Of a stretch of DNA of 64,000 nt, positions 12,801-25,947 are shown one piece after another. The position numbers and the translations under genes were made by a program. This DNA comes from Tetrahymena thermophila SB210. Its lineage: Eukaryota > Ciliophora > Oligohymenophorea > Hymenostomatida > Tetrahymenidae. The stretch covers positions 1 to 64,000 of the forward strand of contig NW_002476214.1 in NCBI RefSeq assembly GCF_000189635.1, read 5' to 3'. Under the pieces are notes generated by a model. It was given only the letters and a program-made list of their open reading frames with translations. It had not been told where the DNA came from and searched no databases. Every line of letters starts with the position of its first letter. The first letter of the stretch is position 1.

Positions 12801-15800
12801 GGATTTTATTCAGATAACATAAGATGCTATAAATGCTAAGCAGAATTTTGTGATGTTTGCTTTGGTGAAAACGGCTCTAACTGTTCTAAATGTTAGTCTG
12901 GGAAATACTTGCTGGATAAAAAATGTGTAGATTGTAATTAAGATGGGTATTATAAAACAGATGACTCAAGTATAGGAGGAGTGTGCAATTAGTGTTCTTC
13001 CAACTGCAAAGCATGTGATGGACCATATAATGTCAAATGTAAATAATGTATGGATAATTTTTATTTCAACGAAAATTAAGAATGTGTGACTTGTCCTGAT
13101 GAATTATTCTACAAGTAAAATGGATATTGTAAGAGCTGTCATCCAAATTGCTTGAAATGTGAAAACGGTAGCAATGAATCAAACTGTACTATTTGCAAAA
13201 ATAATATGTATTTAATTGATGGCAAGTGTTAATTTTGTCCAACTATAAAATACTTTGAAAAAAGGAGTACAAATTAATGTTTGAAATGCGATGATTCCTG
13301 TGAAACTTGTTCTGATTAAGGAATAGAAAATTGCGCTACATGCAAAGGTGGATTTTATTTTTTTGAAGAATCTGGTAAAAAGACTTGCAAATTCTGTGAT
13401 GAGAATAAAGGTTTTTTTATAGACTCAAATTCATTTTGTAAACCATGTCATTAATCATGTAGCACTTGTATTGGATTAAGCTCTAATCAGTGTTCAAATT
13501 GTAAGTCTGGTTTGCATCGGACGAAGGACTCAACATGCATTGAATGTAATTCTTCAAATGGCTTGTTTATAGAAAATGAAACTTAGATGTGTGAAGCATG
13601 TCACCCAACTTGCAAAATTTGTGATGGAAATAGTTAGAATAGCTGCCTAACTTGCAAAGAAGGTTAGTTTTTAACTATTGATAGAATGTGTAGTGATTGC
13701 AATGGTTATGGTGAATATAAGGATTTACAAAATAAAAAATGTTTTAAGTGTCATGAATCATGCTAAACATGTGATGGAATAAATTAAAATAATTGCCTAA
13801 CATGTAAAGCTACTCTTTACTATTTTAAATAAGAGAAATCCTGTAAATTATGCCCACAAGAAAATTACTTTACTAAAGACTAATCCTGTTTAAAGTGTCA
13901 TGAATCTTGTAAAACTTGTGATGGAGAAACAAGTTCTGACTGCTTAAGCTGCTAAGATAATCTCTCTTGGAATGCATAAGATAAATGTGAAAAATGTCCA
14001 ATCTTAGGTTATTATATTGACTAAGAAAACACATGTAAGTAATGTCCTCTCAATTGCTCAAAATGTAATTCAGAATAATAGTGTATAGAATGTGAAAGTG
14101 GGTATCTAATCGAAGAGTCTAAAAACCAATGCGTTTAATGTGAGAATCTAAATGGCTATTACTCAGATTTGGAGAATAAATTATGTAGAAAATGTGATTA
14201 ATCTTGTCTCTAATGCAAAGGTCCAACTAGCAAAGATTGCCTTTAATGCAGTGATAATTATTTTGAAATTGGAAAAAATGGTTGCTAATTATGCCCAGTA
14301 ACTGAATAATTTGAATTGTAAGCTAAAAATTGTCTTAAATGCGAGAAAAAGTGTTCAGTTTGCTCTAATAGTTAGATGTATTAAGAGTATAGTGCTTAAA
14401 TACAATAAGATGACAAGATTTGTTAGTAATGCAAATGCAGTTAATGTTAAAAGGGATTTATCTTAATTAATGGAAATTGTGTCTCTGATTGTAGTAAGTT
14501 TGGCTATAATTTTGAGGAAGATCCAATCAAAGAAACTTGTAGATGCAAAGAAGGATTTCAGTATCAAATTTATGATAACTCTTCTACTACAAACAAGCCA
14601 TACTGCTCAAAAATAATCCCAAATGGATATTTTTGTACAAGAAACAATAAATGTTATAAGTGCAGTGATAATTGTTAATCTTGTTAAACAATATCCCAGT
14701 GCTCTGCTTGTGATTAAGGCTATTTCGTTTGGGAAGGTAAATGTGTTTCGTAATGTTTTCCTGATAGAAATATTGTCTAAAGCTCAGACAAAAAAGAATG
14801 CTAATGCTAACAAGGATATATATACTACCCAGGTGATGATGAAATTAAAGAAAGTGTATGCTTACAGCCACTAAAACTAGAGAAAGTAGAGATATCCAAT
14901 CCCTATATCAATTAAAATGATAAAAAATATTCATATACCCAAAATAATATAATCGTATTGCATTTAAATAGAGTGCCTAGAAAAGATGAAAGAAAAGATT
15001 TTTCAATCTATATCAATCCATCTACTCTTATTAAAGATAAAGATTATTTTGTAATTACTTAAGAATTCTAAGATAACTTGATAATAGTTGAGATAGAAGT
15101 AAATCACAATAGGAGAATAGATGAAATAAAATTTACTTTGAATGGAAGTGATAATACAATAAAACTGTAAAATGTATTGTTTACATCAAAGGATTACAAT
15201 AAAAATTAATTAGAGTAATCTAACACTGCAGGTTAGGCTATGCAAGGATTAAGTGAAGTTTTAACTCCGTCTGAAGGAAGCATGAAGGTCTTACTTGACA
15301 ACTTGAAGAGATTTTAAATCTTGTGTTTCTTATCTAACTTTGTTCAAGTATTAGCACCAATAACTCTATTTAAAGATTTCTTACCTCCTTAAGTTTATAT
15401 TGGAGGATAATTAGGTGCATCTTTCATTTTCAGTGAACTGAAAGCCGTGAACGACATAAATTTTAGCGAAAATATTACCAATTCAAATAGCACTGTCAAT
15501 TAAACTAATCAAAGATAATTAGGATTAAATTATGCTGATACAATATAGAAAGAGTAAATAAATCATTAAAAAAATTACAATTAAGATTTAGAAATATTGT
15601 AATAAAATCAAATAAGAAAATTGTAATAAATTGAAAATAAAAATGATGCAAGCTAAACAATATTCTAAAATATGGGAAAATAAAACGAGTCTGAAAATTA
15701 ATAAGGAAAAGATAAAAATAAAGATAAAAATAGAGAGGATAGGAGAGGAAATCACACTAAGCCATCACTTCCAAAAAACGACACTACAACTCAGAGTAAG

Positions 15801-16850
15801 GAAACGAATTCCATATCAAGTGATGCTTAATAAAGTTCTATTTTATAAACTCTTTCAGGATATGGATTGTAGCCTTATCTGTATAGTAACTTTATATTTG
15901 CTCATTTGATAATTGTGATATCATCAATCTTCATATTGTTATGCTTAATAGCTAGACTTACACTACCTGGTAAATAGTATACTTTACTGATAGTGGACAA
16001 GAGTGTAAATTTTGTATGCTCATTTGCTTAAGGATCAATAACTGCAAGTCTATTCTCTATTTATTATTCTTTATAATTTGCAGAAGGAAGAGGATTAGCA
16101 ATATTTTAATTGTTTTTAAATTTGATGTTTATATTAGAAATGTTTTACTTGCTTAAGTCAAGAGATATTGAGTATATTCAGAATAATATTCCTAACTTCT
16201 TTGATGGTATTAACTCTAAATTACAAGGTGCTAAGTCTTACATTTTTATATCTTTTTTAAAGAAGTATATTGTAATAATCTTATTTTTGCTTCTTTCTGA
16301 TTATCCTGAGACTTGCTCATTTATCGTATCTGCAATTTTCTTTTCATAAGCTATCTACTTAGCAAAATATAGATTTTTCTAATTAGCAATCATAAACTAC
16401 ATCAAAATATTTTAAGAGTTTCTAATTTCTACCTTCTTTGCTTTGTTAGGAGCTTGTATTATTAAATATAAAGATGTGATACAGTAAGATATAGTCTCTA
16501 ATTAGGTGTTATTGCAGACAAAACAATTTAGCTTTTGTATAATAATATTTATCATAATGTGCTTAAGCATTAGTTTGTTGATATTTTTGATCAGATCAAT
16601 AGTTACTTTTAGTTAACTATCGATATTAATTTACAATTATGTAAAGAACCGTAAAAAGAGAGATCCAATTAAAGCCTCAGAAGAGTTAATTCTTATATCT
16701 CTTAATAGCTAACCTCTCACCTCACTTAATTTTTCAAAGAATAAATTACATATTCATGCTCATAGCTCAAAAAGCAAATACCTAGATACAGTTAAACACT
16801 CTCTCAAAAAAAGAGCATCACCAAATCTTACATAGACTTTAGATGATTGA
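9877..16850 (+). CDS. Giant cysteine-rich (furin-repeat-like) multi-pass membrane protein
   Basis: Four exons: 9877-9919, 9980-10163, 10227-10430, 10505-16850 (6,777 nt, about 2,258 residues). Exon 1 plus the start of exon 2 makes a signal peptide (MIKNYIIKFIKILFILASYL, cleavage likely after GVSC). Residues about 20-210 look like a beta-rich ectodomain ending in an Asp/Arg tract (RDKNRDRDSDRDD). Then about 1,350 residues of tandem Cys repeats of the form C..C...C.TC.......C..C..G, typical of furin-like/growth-factor-receptor Cys-rich proteins. A beta-rich stretch and an N/K/Q-rich linker follow. From about 15,850 there are several hydrophobic helices (e.g. FIFAHLIIVISSIFILLCLI; FCIIIFIIMCLSISLLIFLI) and a basic tail. 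This layout matches a large ciliate family of surface proteins without known function; a receptor or adhesin role is an inference. Confidence 0.9.
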
Positions 16851-18517
16851 AAATTCTTTTTTAAATTTTAAAAGCATTAATTAATTTATCTCTCAAAATA
16901 CTTTATATTTATAAACTAAAATTTATTCAAATTAAAATAAATAATAAAAATATTTTTTAAATTTGCTATTAAATTCTATTCAAAATTCATTTATATTATT
17001 TAATGTATTCAAATAATACCATATCTATCATACATACATACATACATACATACATACATACATACATACATACATACATACATACATACATACATACATA
17101 AATATATATATATAATAAAAATCATAAAAAATTTTAATTTAATTTTTCCATTAGTAAAATAGCAGCAAATAAAACAAACCAAATATTGATAAATGTCTAT
17201 AAATTAGATGTTTGTTTGTTTTAATTTATTTGTTTACATATTTTATTTCTCATAGGTCAAAATAAAAAGTAATATTTTCAAATTCAATTACTGTTTATAA
17301 CAATTTTATAAATTTATAATAAAATCAAAAATAGTATTTGAAAAGTTGGATTTTTAGAAAATTTAACTCAAAATTAACAGAAAAAAAAAAATTTTTATAA
17401 TTTTTTAACATTTATTATTTTTGAAAAAAAATAATTTAATTTGAATTATTGAAGATAATTTATCTAATAATATGTCTGTAAAATTAGTTTTTTTTATGAA
17501 TTTTAGAACAAAAATTTTTTAATTTGAGGTGAAAATTATTTATTTTTGATTAATTTATACAATTTTCTCAAGAAAAAAAGATAGTTTTCACATTTAATTC
17601 TAATTTAAATGAAATTTTAATGGTCTTAGTAAAAAATAGTGATGCCTCTTCACTAAATTTTAGAAATTTATTTAAATTAAATTTATTTTAATATTTATAC
17701 ACTAATGAGTTACAAGTATAATTTCCAAATATTTCATAGGTATATATATATAATTTTTCTTTAATTAATGTAAAATCAAACATATTAATAATGTAGTTTA
17801 GGCAGTAATAATAGTTATTTTTTGTTTATTTAACTTCCTTTCTTCTTCATTTAAATTTATTTTTAGTATTTAATTTATGCAGATAAATTATTTCTCTGCA
17901 TTCAAAACATTTTATAAAAATAAATTTTAGGATTAATTAAAAAGAGTTAAATTTGATAATATAGTATGTAAGTTAAAATAGACAGAGATAGAGATCAAAT
18001 AATTCAAATATATAAAAAATTATTTAACATTAATCAAAATTTTTCTAATAAAATTATCAAAAATGATAAAGGGAGAATAAATAATTATGTTAATGAATCA
18101 AATTAATTAAAATCAAAAGAATAATTCCTTAAAGAATAAATTATTATTATTTTTTACATAGTTGATATTAAAAATGAGTAAAAATAAATAAAAATAATCA
18201 GTTCAATAACAAACAAAGTTTGTTAACATGAAAGAAGTAGAGCTGATATCATTATATTTTATAACTAAATTTCTTTTTGTTAAATAAAAAGTTTTTAAGT
18301 TCTCCTCTATCATCTCACACGGATATCTAAATTATTTAAATGTAAAATACTCTTTATTTTATTTGATTAATGGCTTTGATAATACAATATTTACTTACAA
18401 ATAAATTATGATTAAAAACTTATTTAATATTTTCAAATCCAAAATATTATTTTTTCTTTACTTTTTTTTACATAATCATTAACAAAATTATATTTTCTGT
18501 AAAAAAGGTACAATCAG
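16851..18517. other. Intergenic with microsatellite
   Basis: AT-rich spacer containing the (CATA)n array at 17029. A weak inverted repeat lies near 17166 and 17213 (aaacaaac and gtttgttt arms). No gene seen. Confidence 0.5.
17029..17101. repeat. (CATA)n microsatellite
   Basis: About 18 perfect CATA/TACA units followed directly by a short (AT)n run. It is likely length-variable between strains and copies. Confidence 0.95.
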
Positions 18518-20025
18518 ATGAGCGATTAGGAAAAATAAGACTTGTGTTCTGGTTTAGCTAAATGCACTAAACTTTCCAAATTAATACTACATTTAAAGTA
18601 AAAATAGTTTGTTTATTTTGAGTAGCTTTTTAAATAACTTAATTCAAACTCATAATAATAATTTCAAAATAAAAATTTATTTCTTTTCTAATTGTTAATT
18701 AACTTTATTTTATCAAATTTTTTTATTAAAAATTAACTTTAAAACTTTCCATTAATTATCTTAATTAGTTAAATTTCTAATAAATAATTTTTCATATCTA
18801 AATATTAATTTTATTTCATAAATTTAAAGTGGATCGATGCTTTGTGATAAGGATTTATAAAATTTAGGCTAAGCTTTATAAAAATGCTCTAATCTGTCAA
18901 CTTTGAGTTTTTCCCAAGAGTATAAATTACTTCTTAATATATAAATTATTTCTTGAATTATTAATAAAATGAGAAATCTTGTTTTATTTAAATATTGCAA
19001 TATTTATCATACATTAATTGCTAATTTTCAAATTAAATTCTTAAATATTTAAAGTTTCAATGAAATTGGTCCATTTGGTGCTTCAATAATCGGTTCTGCA
19101 CTATTAAATTTGAAAAACCTATCAAATTTGACTCTCTTTTTAATGTGAATAGATTAATTTCATTTTTTTTATTTTTTAATTAGAGTTTTTAATTTTTTAT
19201 ATTCATTATCAATCAATTTATTACTTTCTGATTCTCATTAACTCACAAATTTTTCATTTAGATAGCATTATTTCTTTCAAATTATTAATGGATTTATCTT
19301 TAATTCTTTACAATTATTCATAATAAATTAAAAGAGGTAATCAAATTCAAGACGAAGGTATATCAAGTTTAGCTTCTGCTTTATCAAACTGTACTTAATT
19401 TAAGAAATTAGAACTTTGCCTTAAGTATAAATTTTTTATTTTAATTTAAAAATCAAGATACTTATTTCTATTCTCTGTACTCAATAAATATCATGAATTA
19501 CCTACTTATAAAGCTAACATAAAAATTTATTTTTATTATAAACTTTTTTTATCTATATTTTTATCAATTCTATTTATTCGTTTAACAAACTGATAAATTT
19601 ATTTTTCATATAAAAAGTGCTAATTAAATTAATGCATAAGGAGCATCTAGCTTAGGTTAAGCTTTATCTAAATGCATAAATCTTACAACGTTATTAATTG
19701 ATATTTGGTAAATATATTTCTTTATTATTCTTTAATTAAACTATGTGAAGACACCAAAATTAATTAATAAAATTATATTCCTTAAAATTTTATCAATATA
19801 TCTATTTATTTATTCAGACCTATTAACATTAAACAATTTCAAATAAATTCTCTAAAAACTCAAAATACAAAACATGTTTTTCTTATATGAAAAGCAATAA
19901 TAATATTGGAGATTAAGGAATGTCAGATTTAACTACTGTTTTTTCTAATTGTACTAATCTCTCAAATTTGTCACTAAATCTGAAGTAAATTAATTGCTTT
20001 ATACTAATTTTTTTAAAATATGATA

Positions 20026-20056
<31 letters not shown>

Positions 20057-20719
20057 GATTTGTCAATTTTTTAAAAGTATCAATTTATGTTTTGAATTTA
20101 AAAATTAAAAGCAATAATTATATTGTAAATGGATGCATACCTTAATTAGGATCTGCATTAATAAGCTATACCAGTCTCATATCTTTAACTCTTGACCTGA
20201 GGTAAAAAGCGCTCTTTTTCTTTTTATATAAAATCTTATTCTTCATTCTTTTAATATTAATTTAAATATTAGCAAAGTAAAAATACTTAGGAGTTTTCAT
20301 TCTTTTCTAAATTAATTTAATGTATTTATTAGCATATAGTTTGTTCTTCTATATCTAGAAATACCAAACCCTTTTTTAATTTAACTAAAAATATTTCTTA
20401 ATTTAAAAAGATATAATTACATTGGAGTTGAAGCTGGCTTAGAACTTAGTTCCGCATTAGCAAAATGCAAAAATCTCTTAGTTTTGAATCTCTAATTAGA
20501 ACAGTAAATAGATTTTTATGTTTTTACTTAGTATTTGAATTATTCATTTATTATTTAAGAAACTTTGTTTAATAGTTTTTTAAATAAAAGATTGTTTTAA
20601 CTTTCTTTTAATATTAAAAATATATTATCTAAAGAGAGTATAATTATAAGGAAGAATTATTGATCAAAAACAAAATACTCAGGATGAAGAGATTAGTTCA
20701 TTATATTGTCTAAGTTTGA
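18518..20719 (+). CDS. Leucine-rich-repeat protein, one repeat per exon
   Basis: Nine exons: 18518-18597, 18830-18919, 19055-19144, 19335-19424, 19618-19707, 19895-19984, 20112-20201, 20411-20503, 20635-20719. They sum to 798 nt, 265 residues, stop TGA. Exons 2-7 are each exactly 90 nt and exon 8 is 93 nt. All introns are phase 2. Each module encodes one ribonuclease-inhibitor-like LRR of the form N.I...G...L..AL..C.NL..L.L.L, e.g. NQIQDEGISSLASALSNCT. There is no signal peptide, membrane segment or catalytic domain. The protein ends in a short basic tail (NKILRMKRLVHYIVQV). It is probably a protein-interaction solenoid; the ligand is unknown. Intron 6 contains a (TTAC)n tract near 20029-20056. 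Confidence 0.9.
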
Positions 20720-21645
20720 ATAATTTTAATATTTTTAATTGTTATTTGATAACATTTTTAAATAATTAAAAATATTTCACATGTGCAGTTAGTTTATTTT
20801 AAGTATTTAATTAACTTATAATTTTTTTATAAAAAATAATCATTGATTACTAACTAATTAATTTAAATCATAAATTAAAAATGTATAAATACTTTCCAAG
20901 TTGTTTATTGTGTACTTTTTATTTTGTATAGTTAAACAGCATTTTAACTATTGGATTTATATTTCAGTTCAATTTATACTTTTCATGTATTTTAATATAT
21001 TTTAAAAGAATGTATCAGAATTAACAAATTTACTGCAATAATTTTTCTTTTGTTTAAATGCCTTTTTTAGTTTTGAAAATTGGAGATTATTGTTCTAAAA
21101 TAAAAGAATTTTAATTTCAATAGAAAATCATTGAAAAATTAATTTTTACAATTTAGGGCTCAAAATAAATTTATATTTTGGATTAAAAATATAAATTAAC
21201 CTCGTTATACCTAGTTAAGTCTGGTATATTAAAATGAAAAAGTATGTAATTTACCTCAATTTAAAAAATTTGTTAAATTAGAATTAAAATTTTTCGGATA
21301 CTTAAAATTTGAATAATTGAAATAATTTTGTTTTAGAATTTAACTGTTTTATTCATCAAATATTATCTCATTTATTATTAGTTATTGAAAATAATAATCA
21401 AAAACATGAAAAAATAAATGTAGAAGTCATTTGATATTTTTCTGAGAAATTCCACAGTAATTCCAAGATAATTTTTGTTTTTAATATGTGATAGCAATAT
21501 AAGTTTTTTTTATAATTTTATTTGTTGAATAAGATAATATTAATTATATTTCTTAAGAATGAATAATATAAATTTTAAACATTAAATAATTTAAAAAAAA
21601 ATAAAATTAAATCTTGTTTATAGTGATAAATTAATTTTTATATTT
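20720..21645. other. Intergenic, nothing recognised
   Basis: AT-rich spacer between two genes that converge on it (LRR gene on plus, unknown gene on minus). No coding or RNA signal seen. Confidence 0.45.
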
Positions 21646-23584
21646 TCACACAAAGTATTTTTTGTTTGATCTCTTAATTTCATTTAAGATGTTATCTATC
21701 TTTTTAGACTTATAAGCTGTTAAAAATGTGTTAATCTATTGTATATTAACCTTTTGATTGAGTTCTCTTGCTTTTTCAATAATGCTATTTATACTTTTAT
21801 ATGCCTAAAGAACTTATTAAATTGATTTCTCATTTTTAGAAATATGAAATTTTTATTTTACAACAGGAACCTTGGAGATTATAAACTCGATAAATTGAAT
21901 CTTATCTTAAATTAATTTTTACTTTTCATCTAGATTGAGTTGTAGTACGTTTACACCTTTTTTCTTATTTTAATTGCATAAAATATTTAAATCTTTAGAA
22001 TGCTTTTGCTAGAATAAATCTTTTTGTACATTATCTTACTTTTAAAGATTCATTTTACCTGAATTTTCTTTATTTTTTTAAGTGAAGTTTCCATTAATTA
22101 AATTGCTTTATTTTTTTTACTCTTAATTTACTTTATCAGCTTTTTCTTCTTTAATTATTATGTAATTAGGTAATATCTTACTTTATAGCTAATCTTTTTT
22201 TAAAGGAGATTCATTATCAGTCTACGAATAATCAAGTTTTGTATTAAAAGATTCTTCGTTGGGCTATATCTTTTACTAAGTATGAATACAAGTTGAGAGG
22301 GTAACAGAAGAGTTTTCAGCTATTGTTTAAATTTTGTTCTTCTCTTCATTATACATAAGCTAAAGAGCTTTGATAAGTTCTTTGGTTGAATTGAATTTTT
22401 AATCAATAAGTACTTCTAATTTTTTTTACATGAAATATCTAAGTGAGATTTCATATTCCGAAAATTTTTCGTATCTGAGGAAGACATCGCAGAGCAAATG
22501 ATTATCCTTATGAATCTATTTTGATATTTTAACTTTATAGGTGATGTAGTGAGTTTCAATAAACTATTTTTTATCAAAAGGCATTTATTGGTTAAGCAAG
22601 ACAATACTGTATTAAGGTAAATATTGAACAAATTTGTTAATTATTGTTTTCTAGGAGTCTGTCAAGTACGAATAATCTTTTTCAGGGTCATAAATCCTTC
22701 TGAGATACTCAATAATACCATCTGTTAGGCAGTTTGAGAGAACAGTGAGTGCAATACTTATCTCAAAGTCTGTAAGATATATTTCTCTAAGAGGCTCAAG
22801 CTCGTCTCCGTTTCTAAGCATATCAAATTATTTCTAGATCTCAGATGTACGTAGGTCCTCTAATTTTGCTTAATTAAATTCCCAATAATTTGTGAGGTAA
22901 ATGTTCTGAGAAAATTCCTTATCCTTAGAAATATCTCTAAAATATTATAAGTTTATATTTTCGTTCATAGAATCTTCTTCGTTTTATTTAACCTATGAAG
23001 GCAAATATATTTGATTTTCTATGATTTTTTTGTCTGATTCAAGCTATTTAACATATAAAATAAATTCAATATTATTATTTGTATTAATTTAAAAATATTT
23101 ATGGGGTGAGTTTAAAAATTGAGATGAACTGACTATACGATATATGTATATATTTCTTCTTTGATACTAGAGTGAAGTGTAGTAAATATAATTTCTATTA
23201 TACTTAATTACATCTAATATACAGAAATTTTACTTATCTGTATAGGTTAGACTAGGTTTTTCTAAGAAACGAGGTGAAATTAATCATAAAAAATTCGAAA
23301 ATATATTTGTTTGTTATTATTTTTTAAATATTAAAGTTAGATTGATAAAATAGGTTATATTTTTATTGTAATTCATATTAAGCTTTAATATTTCTATTAA
23401 AAACAAGGTTCAGTTCCCATTAAATTTAATATTTAAATGGTAAAGTCAGAGCTTGTAATTAATAAATTAAAAAATAGCAATCAAAAAAATAAAAAGATAA
23501 ACGTAAAATTTACCTCTTCCTAAATATATTCGAAAGGAGCATAATTTAGTTAGAGATTTTACAATTTTTCATTTTATTTTTCAT
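21646..23584 (-). CDS. Unrecognised protein with Lys/Gln/Asn-rich region
   Basis: The main exon (minus, 23261 down to 21646) is one open frame of about 538 codons ending in KKYFVC and TGA. Two short upstream exons are proposed: 23584-23514 starting MKNKMKNCK, and 23451-23405. The phases then close to 577 residues. The second intron would use an uncommon GTTTTT donor, so the N-terminus is tentative. The first half is well-mixed, globular-looking sequence (e.g. EPLREIYLTDFEISIALTVL); residues about 300-420 are Lys/Gln/Asn-rich; the C-terminal 120 residues look helical. No membrane helix and no domain I can name. Confidence 0.75.
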
Positions 23585-24019
23585 TCCATTTAATTTGTTT
23601 TTTGCTATAATTTGTATTTATCATCAATCTAAATTATTTATTTAATAGTTATTTTTTTCTATTTTTTTAGAGCTAATCTATTAATTTTTTCTTTTTTTAT
23701 TTATTATAGCTTTTCTCTACATTTTATCAGGAAATTAAATAAAAATTATATATAGGTGCTTACAAAATTTTTTATATCAATTTTTAAAAATATTCTAAAA
23801 AATTTAAAGATTTATTAAAAGTGCAATAATTACTAAAAAAGTTCAAACCAATATTTTACATTTTTAAATTTGTTCAATTTGTAAAAAAATGACACAAATC
23901 ACTTTTTTTTATCAAGATTTTATGGTTTTTCTTAACTTTTTGATTTATCTTAGCTATTATCTAATCTATGTTAATTAAAATAGCCTAAAAATTAAAATTA
24001 TTAAAATAAAAAAAATTTA
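23585..24019. other. Intergenic, nothing recognised
   Basis: AT-rich spacer between the start of the unknown minus-strand gene and the third tRNA-Lys. Confidence 0.45.
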
Positions 24020-24091
24020 GCCCGCCGTGGGGCTCGAACCCACGACCACAAGATTAAGAGTCTTGCGCTCTACCGACTGAGCTAGGCGGGC
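24020..24091 (-). tRNA. tRNA-Lys (anticodon CUU), copy 3
   Basis: Third copy, identical over 72 nt to those at 5319 and 9257, on the same strand. The flanks are AT-rich and unrelated apart from 3-4 bases on each side. Confidence 0.97.
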
Positions 24092-24417
24092 GGAACAAAA
24101 TTACAGAGAAGAACGAGATATTTTTTATTATTTTTGGTTATAATAAAATGATTGTATTTCTTTTAATTACTTATTAATACATACATTAATTGCTAAATAA
24201 AATAAACTTTAATACAAATTAAATGATATTTAGTATAAATAAAGCTAAATATTGATCTTTCAGTAGGAGAGAATGCTATCTATTTTAAAGATATTAATAT
24301 TTTGAAGATGAAAATTATTATAATGAATTTATTATTAAAAATTAAAGGCGCAGAATAATTTGATTACTAAATTAATTTGTTGAAAAATATTAATTATTTG
24401 GTTTAACAATATCTAAA

Positions 24418-25620
24418 ATGAAAGTTTACAGTTATTAAAGGAATGAATGTAATACTTCTTTGAAAAATGACAACGATGAAGAGAAAACGGTTTTATTAAA
24501 AGAATACGAAGTTAAACTTCATAGCATAGCTTTTGAAATGGATAAATTAACTTCTAAGCTTAAGGAAAAGAATTTGTAGCTTGAAGATTAAAGATAATTT
24601 TTTAATGATAACTACTTTTTTTCATCTAAGTTTGACTAACATATGGAAAATATGAAGAGTTCTTTTTAGCAATATAACTCTGAGTTTGAATCACCATAAA
24701 AAAATAAAGATACTTAAATGCATTAAAAGGAGGGATCTAATTGGGAGTTAAAAGAAAAGAATTAGTTAGAAAAAGAGAACTGCGAACTGAAATAGATCTA
24801 ATTAAAATACGAACATGAGATTTAAGAGCTAAAAAAATATATCTAAAATTTACAATATAATTTTAACATGTATTAAAATGAGATTAACGCTTAGAAATAT
24901 TAGATGCAGAAATAAATTTAGATAGTTGAATAAGATCAAAAATGTCTAAATTAAGTCATGGCCTTAGCAAATGAGTTATAAAAAATGATTAAAATAGTGC
25001 AATCAAAAAATGAAGAGATCAAAGACATAAAAAGTAAAAATGAATAACTTGAAAAAAGAGTTTAATAGCAAGAAAAGGAAAAATAAGCTTTAGAGGCAAT
25101 CATTTCAATATAAGCTGGATAGATTGAGTCGAAAAATAAACCAGAAAGTGGTAGAAAGGGAGACTAGACTCCAAAATAATTCAAAGAAGAGATAAATAAT
25201 TTGTTAGCAAATTCCTAAGATAAGAGCTATAAAATTACTATTTAAGATTTCGATATTAAAAGCAATAATAATTTATATTCTAATTAAGATATATAGCCGT
25301 TAGGATTAAATAAAATAGAGTCATAGTAGAAATAAGTCAACCATTTCTATTTGGTAACTCCAAGAAGCAATATAAGTTAAAATATTAGTGAATTTACAGG
25401 TAAGAGTACAAATAAGGGTGAAGAATTCTAAAAATAAGATTTTACAAGAGCCTCTTAGCATTTTCTAAATAATCAAAGATAAGATTTGACTCCAAATTCT
25501 AGATTTGATAAATAAACAAATTCAAGATTGGACTTGACTTCTAATAGCCTATCACCGATTGGAAAAACTTAACCTAAAATTGTAAATTTATCTCAAAAAT
25601 AATTAAATTTTAAATAATGA
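24418..25620 (+). CDS. Coiled-coil protein
   Basis: Intron-less frame of 401 codons (400 residues), ATG at 24418, TGA at 25618. Residues about 20-260 are dominated by E, K, Q and L in heptad-like spacing (e.g. LEKENCELKQIQLKYEHEIQ), predicting a long coiled coil. The C-terminal third is Ser/Asn/Thr-rich and disordered, with repeated short motifs such as DLTPNSR and LDLTSNSLSP. No enzymatic domain. A structural or cytoskeletal role is plausible, but this composition is very common in ciliates. Confidence 0.85.
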
Positions 25621-25947
25621 TAATATTGTATTTTTTCATGTTTATATTACTTTCTAAAGATAAATTATATATTTGATGATATTCTGGAAATGAATATTTA
25701 TATGAACGAACAATATATGTATATAAATAAATACATTTTTTAATTGATAACTAATAATTTAAAATACAAGTGTTTTTAAAAAATAAGTAAATTTAAATTG
25801 AGTGTGATAGTTTGTTTATTGTTATTATTTTTATATATTTATAATCATTTTGTATTATTAGTAATATTTCCATTTCCTAGAGAGCTGCTTGAGTTAGAAT
25901 GGTAGCTGTTATTTATATTTAGTGTTTAAATTTAGGTGTTAAGAGAT
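25621..25947. other. Short convergent intergenic spacer
   Basis: About 330 bp between the stop of the coiled-coil gene (plus) and the stop of the second LRR gene (minus). No gene seen. Confidence 0.45.
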
